From a virus, in the IMG/VR virus record IMGVR_UViG_3300009528_000122, positions 1 through 24,263 of that record: DNA of 24,263 nt. The stretch is one strand, 5' to 3'. The translations under genes were made by a program, and so were the position numbers. The notes beneath the pieces are model-generated. The model was given only the letters and a program-made list of their open reading frames with translations, was not told the origin of the DNA and did not search any database. This document shows, piece after piece, positions 6,533 to 14,237 of this stretch (positions are counted from its first letter, which is position 1; each line of letters begins with the position of its first letter).

Positions 6533-7984
6533 ATGCCATTCAACATACCACTTCCAGCAGGTGCCGCAGGCGCTGATCCTACGACCCTAGCACGCGAAGG
6601 GCGAGAGCTTGAAAGGCGTATGCGGAGTAGTGCTAGCGGCTATTCCGCAGGTACGGCGCTAAAGCCTGGCACAACGGGCATGGGCTACACGCCTATCTAT
6701 CCCCAGGCCCAGCAGTGGGATCGGCAGCAGTCTTTCTATGAGGAATACAATCTAAGACGCCTCGAACAGTTTGATAGAGACCTCGCTAATAGCATTCGGA
6801 TGGCCGAGATGGATGCTGCCTCTAATGCCCAGGTCGCTGGAATCTACGCCAGCGCGGGCATGGCGGAGGCTGCGGAAGCGGCGCGGGCAAAGGTAGAGGC
6901 GGCAAACATCGCTGCTCAGGCTATGCGTGACGTGTCCCAGATGGATAACGCCACGAGGATGCAGATCGCGGAACTCCAAGCGGAGGTCGAGCGCGAGCGC
7001 ATAGGGATGGAGCGCCGCATACAGGAGAGTAGGGAGTTCGGGCAGCCTATCAACCTCGCGTCCTACATTCACTACATGTCACAGGGGCCAGGCACGGCTG
7101 TTCCTGGCGTACTTCCACAGCAGGCCCCGCCTACACCTGTGGCCGCTACGGGCACAACGCCTATCACGAGCATGGCGAGTCTGTACCAGACGGGGATGCC
7201 AGGTCAAGCTCAGATGGGAACACCCGCTGCAATCGTTGGTGAGGGAGGCCCAGAGTTGGCTCAGGCCACCCCACAGGGCCTACAGGTCACGCCTATCGCG
7301 TCCCAGCAGGTAAAGCCTCTACAGAGGATGCTGGGCATACCAGGGATGCAGGGCGGCGGCTTAGTCGGAATGGCTGCGGGCCAGACGCTAGGCACGGTGC
7401 TGGGGGGTAGGGCAAGAAGGTCGCCACAGCAGAGCAGTTTTGGGAATATCTCGAATCGGCTTCGCCCTGCGCCGACTGACTACTCACGGTTTGCTGGGCA
7501 ACGAGGGGGGTACGGCCAGCAAGTTACGCGTGTCCAGCCGTATGGAGGGGCATCCGTGACGTATGGCGGAGGCCCGCCCCGCAGGGAAGCTGCTGGTGGT
7601 GCTGCAACGCCTACCGCTGTAACCCCTGGCGGAGGAGGAACACCAGTGATCTCTTATCACCAGCCGCCCCCAGGCGGCGGGGGTGGTATTACGCCAACAA
7701 CCCCAGGCGGAGGGACGGATTGGCAGGCGTTCATAGACCAACTCTACGGGAACGTGCCAGCGTACTCGTGGACGGGCGGACTGGAGTTGCCTGAAATTGG
7801 CGTCTCGCTTCCCTACGCGCCCTTCGGCCAGAACGTTACCGATTGGCAGCGGCTTCCTTGGCAGGTTCAACGTGGGCGAGAGTCCATGTGGCGGGCGCTG
7901 GGCATCATGCCTGAGACAGCGGCGGGGATGATGTACGCTGCCGCACCTACGGGAATCGCACAGCCCGTGCCGAGGTGGGGTTAG
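6533..7984 (+). CDS. Gln/Ala/Gly-rich virion protein with tape-measure-like motif, 483 aa
   Basis: A strong site (GGGAGAGATAAG) precedes ATG 6533. Residues about 65-170 are a long Ala/Glu/Arg/Met helix suited to a coiled coil. The rest is low-complexity Gly, Pro, Gln and Thr, with Gly-rich runs around residues 330-395. IVGEGGPEL at residues 234-242 matches the 'VGE-GPEL' motif often seen near the end of tape measure proteins. The protein is too short to be a classic tape measure, so an internal/ejection protein of a short tail is the better inference. Its stop overlaps the stop of the minus-strand gene by four bases (TTAG, 7981-7984). Confidence 0.75.
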   Translation: MPFNIPLPAGAAGADPTTLAREGRELERRMRSSASGYSAGTALKPGTTGMGYTPIYPQAQQWDRQQSFYEEYNLRRLEQFDRDLANSIRMAEMDAASNAQVAGIYASAGMAEAAEAARAKVEAANIAAQAMRDVSQMDNATRMQIAELQAEVERERIGMERRIQESREFGQPINLASYIHYMSQGPGTAVPGVLPQQAPPTPVAATGTTPITSMASLYQTGMPGQAQMGTPAAIVGEGGPELAQATPQGLQVTPIASQQVKPLQRMLGIPGMQGGGLVGMAAGQTLGTVLGGRARRSPQQSSFGNISNRLRPAPTDYSRFAGQRGGYGQQVTRVQPYGGASVTYGGGPPRREAAGGAATPTAVTPGGGGTPVISYHQPPPGGGGGITPTTPGGGTDWQAFIDQLYGNVPAYSWTGGLELPEIGVSLPYAPFGQNVTDWQRLPWQVQRGRESMWRALGIMPETAAGMMYAAAPTGIAQPVPRWG

Positions 7985-8283
7985 GATTGCCGACGACAGA
8001 TAACCATGATTGAGGACATTGCTGTCTTGGAGTCGGGATCAAGTCCACAGGCTCGCATCATTCGTTTTGTTGATGGATCGCGTGGGCCTGGGAATTGCGC
8101 TAGGCCGCAAAGAATATCCTTATTGCAGGTGATTTGCGGTTCTGGTGTGGGTGAAGGGCGTACAATTCTAGGTTGCGATGTGCCACTATCGTCTCCAAGA
8201 AGGGCGTTGGTTCCAAATCCTGCACCAAACCCGATACCCGTCAGAGCAGTGACGACTATTACAGCGGCTATGACACGTTTCAT
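7981..8283 (-). CDS. Minus-strand small secreted or membrane-anchored protein, 100 aa
   Basis: This is the only convincing minus-strand gene. It has a textbook ribosome site, GGAGG (8294-8290), six bases before its ATG, and an extended -10 box upstream. The product starts MKR followed by a long apolar stretch (residues 4-29), i.e. a signal peptide or single membrane anchor. A Ser/Pro/Thr linker (about 30-50) and a small domain with four cysteines (C53, C59, C79, C96) follow, suited to two disulphides outside the membrane. It is probably a moron-type gene that alters the host envelope, for example superinfection exclusion; that role is inferred. A plus-strand frame over the same bases has no ribosome site. 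Confidence 0.7.
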   Translation of the reverse strand: MKRVIAAVIVVTALTGIGFGAGFGTNALLGDDSGTSQPRIVRPSPTPEPQITCNKDILCGLAQFPGPRDPSTKRMMRACGLDPDSKTAMSSIMVICRRQS

Positions 8284-8303
8284 AACGAACCTCCAACACG
8301 GGG

Positions 8304-8312
8304 ATCATAACA
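8304..8312 (-). promoter_or_regulatory. Extended -10 promoter for the minus-strand gene
   Basis: Read on the minus strand, the sequence is TGTTATGAT, an extended -10 (TGnTATGAT). It is 20 bases upstream of the ATG at 8283, leaving room for a short leader with GGAGG. No clear -35 is seen. It lies in the gap before the 8328 gene, so the minus gene appears to be separately transcribed. Confidence 0.5.
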
Positions 8313-8327
8313 CGTTAAGGGTGTCCT

Positions 8328-11300
8328 GTGGCTAATTCGTGGCTCTACGAGTCAGAAGAACAACGGCGCCAGCGAGAACCTAGTATCTTTGAGGTTCTTG
8401 CGAAGCGCATAATCGAACGCCATAAACAGGCATTAGTGGCTGCTGACATTACTGTTGACCCTCGTGATATAGCCTGGCGGAAGCAGCAAGAGAAACAGAG
8501 GGCGCAGACTGCGAAATGGCAGGAAGGGGGGCTGCCCAAACTTGCTCAGAGGCCAGGTTACGTCGATGAAGGAAGGCCCCTCCTAGTTAGGGAAGCTGTA
8601 GGCGGGCTGCAACGGGCCGCTGCCCAAGGCGTGATACCGACAGCTGCGGCTATGCCTGAAGTAGCAAGGGGTGTGGGAGAATGGGCTATTACGCCCAGGA
8701 TGACAGAGCAGCAGTATGAACAGATACATGGCGTCCCTGTCGTCGGCCCTATAGCTGCACCGCATCTAGCAGGGCTAACAAGCCCTCTAGGAACCTATGC
8801 TACGGCACTGATGCCTCAGTTAACGGCTGGCATGGTTGCTGGCGGCGTGGCTGGTGGCGTTGCTGGCAAGGGCCTAGAAGCGGCGGGCGTTCCTGTTGCG
8901 GACGTAGGCCCTGTGCGTGTGGGGCCTAGTGGCGTGTTGGAGACGGCGGGGATGCTTGCGGGGCCAGCGGCGATTCCCGCCCTCGAACGGGCTGCGATGC
9001 GTGGCGTTGCACAACTCCCTACTGCTGCGCGTGCGGGTGCTGAACGTGTGATGCCGACGGTTCGACGCTTGGCGGTAGAGGAAATAGGGGGGCCGAAGCC
9101 GAAACTTGGCCGCCCCCTTAATGTAGCAGAGACGAAAGAACTGAAGGAATTAACAGCCGTAGCCTTTAAGGAGCGCACGGCAGCACAACAGAATCGCCTA
9201 ACCAAACTAGCGATGCGGGAAGGATGGGCTAGGCGCGAGGCCCCAACAGCACCCCCTGCTCCCAAGCCCGCAGCGCCTAAAGCGCCAGCACAGATTCCCA
9301 AGCCAACGACTCGTGTCTCTCGCCCCCGTCCAACGGGCGAGGTTCCCCCAACAGAACCGCCTAAACCCCCAAAGCCGCCGAAGGGCAAAGGCCCACCACC
9401 AGAGGAGCCTAGCGGTGAACTGTTGGCACGCTTCCTAGAAGGCCATCACGACGTTCAGGCTGCCAAGGCAGACTGGGCGAAGTTCCAGGGCGGCCTAGCC
9501 CTTCGCGGAAAGCAGATCGACATCTGGATGAAGGAAGGGTCTAGCAGGGCAAAGATACCTACTGGCGGCGAACGCACACCAGAAATGGAGCAGTTATACA
9601 AGGCGCTTCATGGTGAAGGGAGGCCGCCTGCCAAGTATCAGTCTGTCTACGATGATGTTGAGCCGTTCATGCGTGAGCAGGAGCGCCGTCTTTTGGCTGA
9701 CGTTCCTGAGTTCGAGCAAAGGATGTTGAAAGACCCGACTTACTTTACGCGGAAGTGGCGCAACTGGGAGATATTCGAGGACATAGCTAGAGAGGCTAAG
9801 GGCCAGCCGACTCGCGGCCCCGCGAAACCTGGGCGTAGAGTCGGGATGCCAGGCCAGGTTCCCAAGGTCATACCGCGCCGAACAATGCCTAGAACGTTCT
9901 CTGAGGCGTTAGAGGTTGGCGGCGAACCCCTCACCTGGAACCCTTATGAGATGGCAGCGATCCACGCAGCCGAGCTAGAGGAGTATCGTTTCGTTGCGGT
10001 CTTGATCCAGGCGTGGAAAGCACAAGGACGCACTCTGCCAGTGTCGCAAGCACCGCGTTCTTGGGAGACTCCGCCATATAAGGCGTTTCAGGGCAAGCCC
10101 TATACTCGCCAACCGAAGGTAGTTGAGGGCGCAGTAGAGGAGCCAGTTGGGATACGTTGGTCTGAGCCCCTAGCCGTTTCGCCAGAGGATAACAAGATGC
10201 TCCCTCACATCCTCGGTTTCGGTTTTGAGGGCTTTGAGAACTCGGCGGCCTACGTTACGAGCGTGTTCAAACGCGCCAAGGTCTTGTTTGGTCTATTTCA
10301 GTATTGGGACTTGCAGAACCGTACACTTCTTCGTGCTGCATCTCAGGCGGTGAAGCTGGCGGCTAAGGGCGATCTAGTGGGCGCTGCTGCTGAGGCCAGG
10401 GCTATCCCTGCCGCAGCTAAGGCTTGGCAAGGTGCCTTCTACCCACCCGCTAGGAACAGGCTCTGGAAGCAACTCCTGAATGATCCAGAGATAGCGATGG
10501 CGATTGAGGAAGGTGGGCTTCCTATTGGTGGCCTCGATGTCTGGAAGCGCACGATGAGATCATCGCTGGAGCCTGATCTGGTTATGAAGGCTCCCATCAT
10601 TGGGGAGATTCCCACTGCACGTTTGCCAATGGGTTTGCGGCAGGCTACCGAAGGCACACAGAAGGTAATGAATGGGATGTACCGCTACGTCGCCAGCGGC
10701 CTTTATGACTCGGCGCACCCTCAATACTGGTCTGCCTTCTACAAGAGCATTTTCAAGGAGCTACGGGCGAAGTATCCACAGATGGCCGAACGTCAGGTGG
10801 CAGCGCAGGCGGCAAAAGAAACGAATGTCTTAATGTCTAGCATCCCCGATTGGCACTCGGTCTTGAACCCACGCCTACGCCAACTGGGGCGCGGTGTTGC
10901 CTTCTCGGTTAATGAGGGCGAGGCTTGGATGCGCATGATCCCTCGTGCCATCAGGGGTAAGAACCCAGAGCTTTACCGCCAGCAGTGGGCGGCTTATCTG
11001 CTCGGAGCGTTGACTTTCGCTGAGGTTGTCAACTACGCCATGACGGGAGAACCTTTGACGGTAAACCAACTATCCCCGATAGTCATGCGGGACGGCAAAC
11101 CTACATACAACTCTAACTTTGCCCGTCCACGACTCGATGGCGATGGGCCTATCGGCAAGCATCTAAACCTTGAGGCTCCGCTTGGGCGACACATCTACCT
11201 TGACTTCATGGGGCAGGCCGACACACCGTTCCGTATGCTGAATCCACAGTTCTTCGTTATGACTCGCCTCTCGCCTCAACTCTCAGTTTTCATTCAGGAG

Positions 11301-12359
11301 CTTCAAGAAAAGCGGTTCTTTGGGCAACAGGAATTGAACTCGTTACAGGAGAAGGTATTGTTTGCGGGTGAGCAGTTGCTTGCCCCTATCCCACTCGTGG
11401 GCTTCGGCCAAGAACGCGAACGCATCGGGAACGTTGGTGCCATTATCCAGGCTACAGGCTGGAACGTCTCCTCTGAAAGACTAGGCGAACTCTTCGCCCG
11501 CCGCTACAAAGAAGAGACTGGCAGAGAGTGGGACGAAACTACAGTTATCCAGCGTCGCGAGGACGTAGCCGCACACCCTAAATTGCAGGAGATCAAGGCC
11601 GAGCGTTTGGAGAGGGGCCTAGAGTACGGCAGCGCCTTCAGTGAACGCACGGCCTACATGGACAACCTAAAGACCCAACAGAAGGAAGCCATACTGGAAT
11701 CGTTGCGAACCGATCCTACGGGTGCTAAGGCAGCCGAACTTGTCAAGGAATCTAAGGCGCAGAGGGCGCAAACCTGGCAGGTACTCAGCGATAGCCTTGG
11801 CTTGGATGGGCAGGCCCCGAAAGAGTCAGAGGTTCTACCCGACTTCTACGCTGACAAGTATATGGCTGTCGAGCGAGAGATGGACGTGTTTGGGCAGTCC
11901 ACCGACGAAGAGTGGGAACGCTATGAAGTCGAACAGCAGCAGATACTCCAAGAGGCCAAGGCCGCTGGTGTAGATGTCAACTATATCAAGAAACGTGCTA
12001 CTACCTTCTGGGATGATCCCCAGCTTGACTTGATAGAAACCTACTACCAGCAGGCCAAGGAGTCCATGCGCGAATATCAAGCCATCCCGCGCTTTATTGG
12101 CGTGCCCGACGACCTAGCGAAACGGGCTGAGGCGATCTTGCAGCAGGCGCAGGCGATGGTGGCAACTCAGGGTGTTCCCCTAGACCACGCCATCGCGGTA
12201 GTCGGGAAGGACGACCCGCAGGCGGCGATGATCGCAGCGATGGAAAGCCGTTTACGAAACCCGATGCGCACCCTGTTCTGGAAGCAACACCCCGAACTCT
12301 CGGTGTTCTGGGGGCGCGGCGCACCCGCTTACTTGACACCAGAGGCAGTCGGCGTATAA
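8328..12359 (+). CDS. Giant virion protein, 1343 aa (probable internal/ejection protein)
   Basis: The start is GTG 8328 with a modest AAGGG site six bases upstream. The layout is: a charged helical N-terminus (1-80); Ala/Gly/Val-rich segments at about 135-245 that could be membrane-active; and a Pro/Lys linker at about 304-361. A large helical body with aromatic-rich stretches follows to about 1010, then a Gln/Glu-rich coiled-coil C-terminus. Large proteins of this pattern beside a virion transglycosylase are typical of ejection proteins that leave the head with the DNA to form a conduit across the envelope; parts resemble polyvalent phage proteins. There is no identifiable catalytic motif. 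The stop codon lies inside the TATAAT at 12355-12360. Confidence 0.75.
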   Translation: MANSWLYESEEQRRQREPSIFEVLAKRIIERHKQALVAADITVDPRDIAWRKQQEKQRAQTAKWQEGGLPKLAQRPGYVDEGRPLLVREAVGGLQRAAAQGVIPTAAAMPEVARGVGEWAITPRMTEQQYEQIHGVPVVGPIAAPHLAGLTSPLGTYATALMPQLTAGMVAGGVAGGVAGKGLEAAGVPVADVGPVRVGPSGVLETAGMLAGPAAIPALERAAMRGVAQLPTAARAGAERVMPTVRRLAVEEIGGPKPKLGRPLNVAETKELKELTAVAFKERTAAQQNRLTKLAMREGWARREAPTAPPAPKPAAPKAPAQIPKPTTRVSRPRPTGEVPPTEPPKPPKPPKGKGPPPEEPSGELLARFLEGHHDVQAAKADWAKFQGGLALRGKQIDIWMKEGSSRAKIPTGGERTPEMEQLYKALHGEGRPPAKYQSVYDDVEPFMREQERRLLADVPEFEQRMLKDPTYFTRKWRNWEIFEDIAREAKGQPTRGPAKPGRRVGMPGQVPKVIPRRTMPRTFSEALEVGGEPLTWNPYEMAAIHAAELEEYRFVAVLIQAWKAQGRTLPVSQAPRSWETPPYKAFQGKPYTRQPKVVEGAVEEPVGIRWSEPLAVSPEDNKMLPHILGFGFEGFENSAAYVTSVFKRAKVLFGLFQYWDLQNRTLLRAASQAVKLAAKGDLVGAAAEARAIPAAAKAWQGAFYPPARNRLWKQLLNDPEIAMAIEEGGLPIGGLDVWKRTMRSSLEPDLVMKAPIIGEIPTARLPMGLRQATEGTQKVMNGMYRYVASGLYDSAHPQYWSAFYKSIFKELRAKYPQMAERQVAAQAAKETNVLMSSIPDWHSVLNPRLRQLGRGVAFSVNEGEAWMRMIPRAIRGKNPELYRQQWAAYLLGALTFAEVVNYAMTGEPLTVNQLSPIVMRDGKPTYNSNFARPRLDGDGPIGKHLNLEAPLGRHIYLDFMGQADTPFRMLNPQFFVMTRLSPQLSVFIQELQEKRFFGQQELNSLQEKVLFAGEQLLAPIPLVGFGQERERIGNVGAIIQATGWNVSSERLGELFARRYKEETGREWDETTVIQRREDVAAHPKLQEIKAERLERGLEYGSAFSERTAYMDNLKTQQKEAILESLRTDPTGAKAAELVKESKAQRAQTWQVLSDSLGLDGQAPKESEVLPDFYADKYMAVEREMDVFGQSTDEEWERYEVEQQQILQEAKAAGVDVNYIKKRATTFWDDPQLDLIETYYQQAKESMREYQAIPRFIGVPDDLAKRAEAILQQAQAMVATQGVPLDHAIAVVGKDDPQAAMIAAMESRLRNPMRTLFWKQHPELSVFWGRGAPAYLTPEAVGV

Positions 12360-12360
12360 T
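12333..12360 (+). promoter_or_regulatory. Consensus sigma70 promoter TTGACA-16-TATAAT
   Basis: TTGACA at 12333-12338 and TATAAT at 12355-12360 both match consensus fully, with a 16-base spacer. The -10 box contains the stop codon of the giant virion protein, so the promoter overlaps coding sequence. It would start transcription near 12367, producing a leader with the conserved RNA element and then the scaffold and capsid genes. Confidence 0.85.
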
Positions 12361-12389
12361 ATCTAGATAGCAGAATACGGAATTCTAGA

Positions 12390-12440
12390 CCCGAAGACAC
12401 AACGCTAGGGTCGTGCCGAAAGGCGCGGCCCTTTTTCATT
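12390..12440 (+). promoter_or_regulatory. Conserved RNA element copy 2: 5' arm plus GAAA hairpin and U-tract
   Basis: The first 21 bases (12390-12410) are identical to 1773-1793. The stem 12408-12417 pairs with 12422-12431 (ten pairs including two U-G wobbles) around a GAAA tetraloop (12418-12421), followed by TTTTT and CATT. The stem sequence differs from copy 1 but pairing is kept, so the RNA fold appears to be under selection. It lies between the consensus promoter and the ribosome site GGAGG of the scaffold gene. As a strong intrinsic-terminator shape it may attenuate, or be processed to stabilise, the capsid message. Confidence 0.8.
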
Positions 12441-12451
12441 TGGAGGAATTC

Positions 12452-13264
12452 ATGGCGGATAAGACTTCCGAGGCCACGGTTCAGGCGGAACAGGTGGAGG
12501 CCAAGGTCACATCTACTGAGAAGCCTGTAGAGGCTGTCCCAGAGGTAGAGCCTAAGCCTACATCCGAGACTCCTGAGCCAAAGGTACAGGAGGCTGAAGA
12601 GCCAACGAAGCTCACACAGGAGGAATGGCTGGAACAAATTGCGGCGAAGCCTGAAGAGGATCGCAAGGAGCTTCTGAAACATGGCGCATTTCAATCGCTT
12701 GTTCAAGGCGAGGTCGACGTTGGCCGAGACGCACAGCGCCGACAGACTGAGGCCCAGCTTGAGACGCAACTAGCGCAGGGGCAGCAGATCGCTACGACAG
12801 CGAAGACCTGGGACGACTTGAGCGAGGAACAGCGCGTAGCTGCGCTCAGGTCAATCGTGTTCAGCGCCCAGAATCAGGGCGCTGTGCAGGTGGTCAATGC
12901 GCTTGACGAAGCCTTTGGGCGCGAGAAGTGGATCACGATGACCGAAGAGGAGAAGCGCGTTCTCGGTGCCCAGATCGGCAGCGACCCTAACGCCTCAGTC
13001 GAGTATTTCCTTCGGGCGATGAGGGGAAACATGATGAGCCGCAACGAGAGCCAGCAGCAGATCAAGGATGAGGTTAACGCGCAACTAGAAGCGAAGTTGG
13101 CCTCGTCACGGAAGGCGGAGCCAACGCACCCAGCAATGGGGCCGACTGAGCCTGTCGAGGAGGAATTGGAATTCGACAAGGTTATGAAAGACCCCAAGGC
13201 AAGTGGTGAACAGAAGGCAGACGCCTTTGAGAAAAGGTTTGGCTACCGCCCAAGAAACATCTAA
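12452..13264 (+). CDS. Scaffolding protein, 270 aa
   Basis: ATG 12452 follows GGAGG (12442-12446) by five bases; an in-frame GTG at 12413 would read through the terminator hairpin and is rejected. The protein has a Glu/Pro/Val/Lys-rich disordered N-terminus (residues 1-60), a Gln/Glu coiled-coil middle (about 90-125) and a charged C-terminus with a basic end (KRFGYRPRNI). Composition, size and position directly before the capsid gene are typical of scaffolds, which guide procapsid assembly and bind the capsid protein through a C-terminal helix. No protease motif is seen, so it may be released intact or cut by an enzyme encoded elsewhere. Confidence 0.85.
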   Translation: MADKTSEATVQAEQVEAKVTSTEKPVEAVPEVEPKPTSETPEPKVQEAEEPTKLTQEEWLEQIAAKPEEDRKELLKHGAFQSLVQGEVDVGRDAQRRQTEAQLETQLAQGQQIATTAKTWDDLSEEQRVAALRSIVFSAQNQGAVQVVNALDEAFGREKWITMTEEEKRVLGAQIGSDPNASVEYFLRAMRGNMMSRNESQQQIKDEVNAQLEAKLASSRKAEPTHPAMGPTEPVEEELEFDKVMKDPKASGEQKADAFEKRFGYRPRNI

Positions 13265-13274
13265 GGAGAATTAA

Positions 13275-14171
13275 ATGACGACAGGCAGAACTACAACTGG
13301 TTCACTAGCTGATAGCCTGCCGACCATTATTGCCGAGGCGCGAGTAGTTCGGGAGTTCCCTGGACAGGTGCCGAAGCTGGCCGACAGATATCGGCTTTCC
13401 GAGGGCGAAGGACTCGATTGGAACGAGATCGCTCTTAGCCAGATGGAAGCTCAGAACGTCACCGAGACAACGCTTCTTGACAACCCCCAGCAGTACGCCG
13501 ATCTCTTGCTGACCATCACGCCTACTGTGACGGGAATCACGACCATCGTGACAGACCGCACCTACAGGCGGATCAGCAAGAACGTTGCGGGACAGATGGG
13601 GGGAGTTGCCCAGGCCGCTATCGAGCGGAAGAAGGACGAAGACGGTCTGACGACACTTGATGGTTCCACCATCAACCTCGGAGCAACGGCGACCCCTGTG
13701 GAGTTCTCGGACTTCGCTCACGCCGTTGACAGGGTGAGCATCGGTGACGCTAACGAGCCGAGCAACAGCCCGATCTACGGAGTGTTGCACGCCTACCATC
13801 TCACCGACATCAAGGATCAGATCGTGGCTGGTGTTGGAACCTACGCCGTTCCTTCGGGAATGACAGAGGAAACCTTCAAGCGCGGGTTCAGCGGCACGCT
13901 CGGTGGGGCCAACATCTTCGTGGACGGCAACATCCCCACTAACCAGGGCGGCGTCACCGCCGACGCTAACTCCTACATCTTCGCCCGCTTCGGGCTGATT
14001 CTCGTAGAGGGCCACAGTCCCCGCACCGCCACCAAGCGGCGTGAGGAATACGGCGGCGGGGCCGACCAACTCTTTCTCTACGACGAGTATCAGTACGGCG
14101 AGCGCCTAGCGGCAGGCACCACGGGTGCCTTCATCGCTGAGATTCTTGGCGACGCGACCGCTCCTGCGTGA
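13275..14171 (+). CDS. Major capsid protein (HK97-like fold expected), 298 aa
   Basis: TAAGGAGAATTAA gives a strong ribosome site before ATG 13275, ten bases after the scaffold stop. The sequence has a short N-arm, then WNEIALSQMEAQNVTETTLL and ITPTVTGITTIVTDRTYRRIS in the region expected to form the E-loop and spine helix. A domain rich in Gly/Asn/Asp turns follows, ending in the strand pair YGERLAAGTTGAFIAEILGD. Size (about 300 residues), the preceding scaffold and the following decoration-like genes support the call. The fold is inferred from context and pattern. It would form the icosahedral shell. Confidence 0.85.
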   Translation: MTTGRTTTGSLADSLPTIIAEARVVREFPGQVPKLADRYRLSEGEGLDWNEIALSQMEAQNVTETTLLDNPQQYADLLLTITPTVTGITTIVTDRTYRRISKNVAGQMGGVAQAAIERKKDEDGLTTLDGSTINLGATATPVEFSDFAHAVDRVSIGDANEPSNSPIYGVLHAYHLTDIKDQIVAGVGTYAVPSGMTEETFKRGFSGTLGGANIFVDGNIPTNQGGVTADANSYIFARFGLILVEGHSPRTATKRREEYGGGADQLFLYDEYQYGERLAAGTTGAFIAEILGDATAPA

Positions 14172-14195
14172 TAGGAGGAGAGGCAGGTTTAGTTT

Positions 14196-14224
14196 CCTGT
14201 TAGCGCACGAAAGAGTGCGGCAGG
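14196..14224 (+). promoter_or_regulatory. Leader hairpin next to the ribosome site of the 14238 gene
   Basis: CGCAC (14204-14208) pairs with GTGCG (14215-14219) around a GAAAGA loop. An outer CCTG (14196-14199) can pair with CAGG (14221-14224), the first bases of the CAGGAGGAGG ribosome site. The fold could limit access to that site. A second purine-rich run, AGGAGGAG, stands just after the capsid stop (about 14173) with no start codon behind it. Confidence 0.5.
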
Positions 14225-14237
14225 AGGAGGAAAATAA

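Noticed and set aside
8006-8335. Plus-strand frame of 109 codons opposite the minus-strand gene
   Set aside because: No ribosome site before its ATG, and composition is unlike neighbours. The minus-strand frame has GGAGG, an extended -10 and a clear signal-peptide-like N-terminus.
8816-9388. Minus-strand 190-codon Gly/Ala-rich frame inside the giant virion gene
   Set aside because: Mirror of the Ala/Gly/Pro-rich coding stretch; no ribosome site and low-complexity composition typical of a shadow frame.
12413-12451. GTG start upstream of the scaffold ATG
   Set aside because: It would translate through the terminator-like hairpin and has no ribosome site; ATG 12452 follows GGAGG at proper spacing.
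13305-14069. Minus-strand 254-codon frame inside the capsid gene
   Set aside because: It lies wholly antisense to a strongly supported capsid gene, has no ribosome site, and arises from the codon bias of the other strand.
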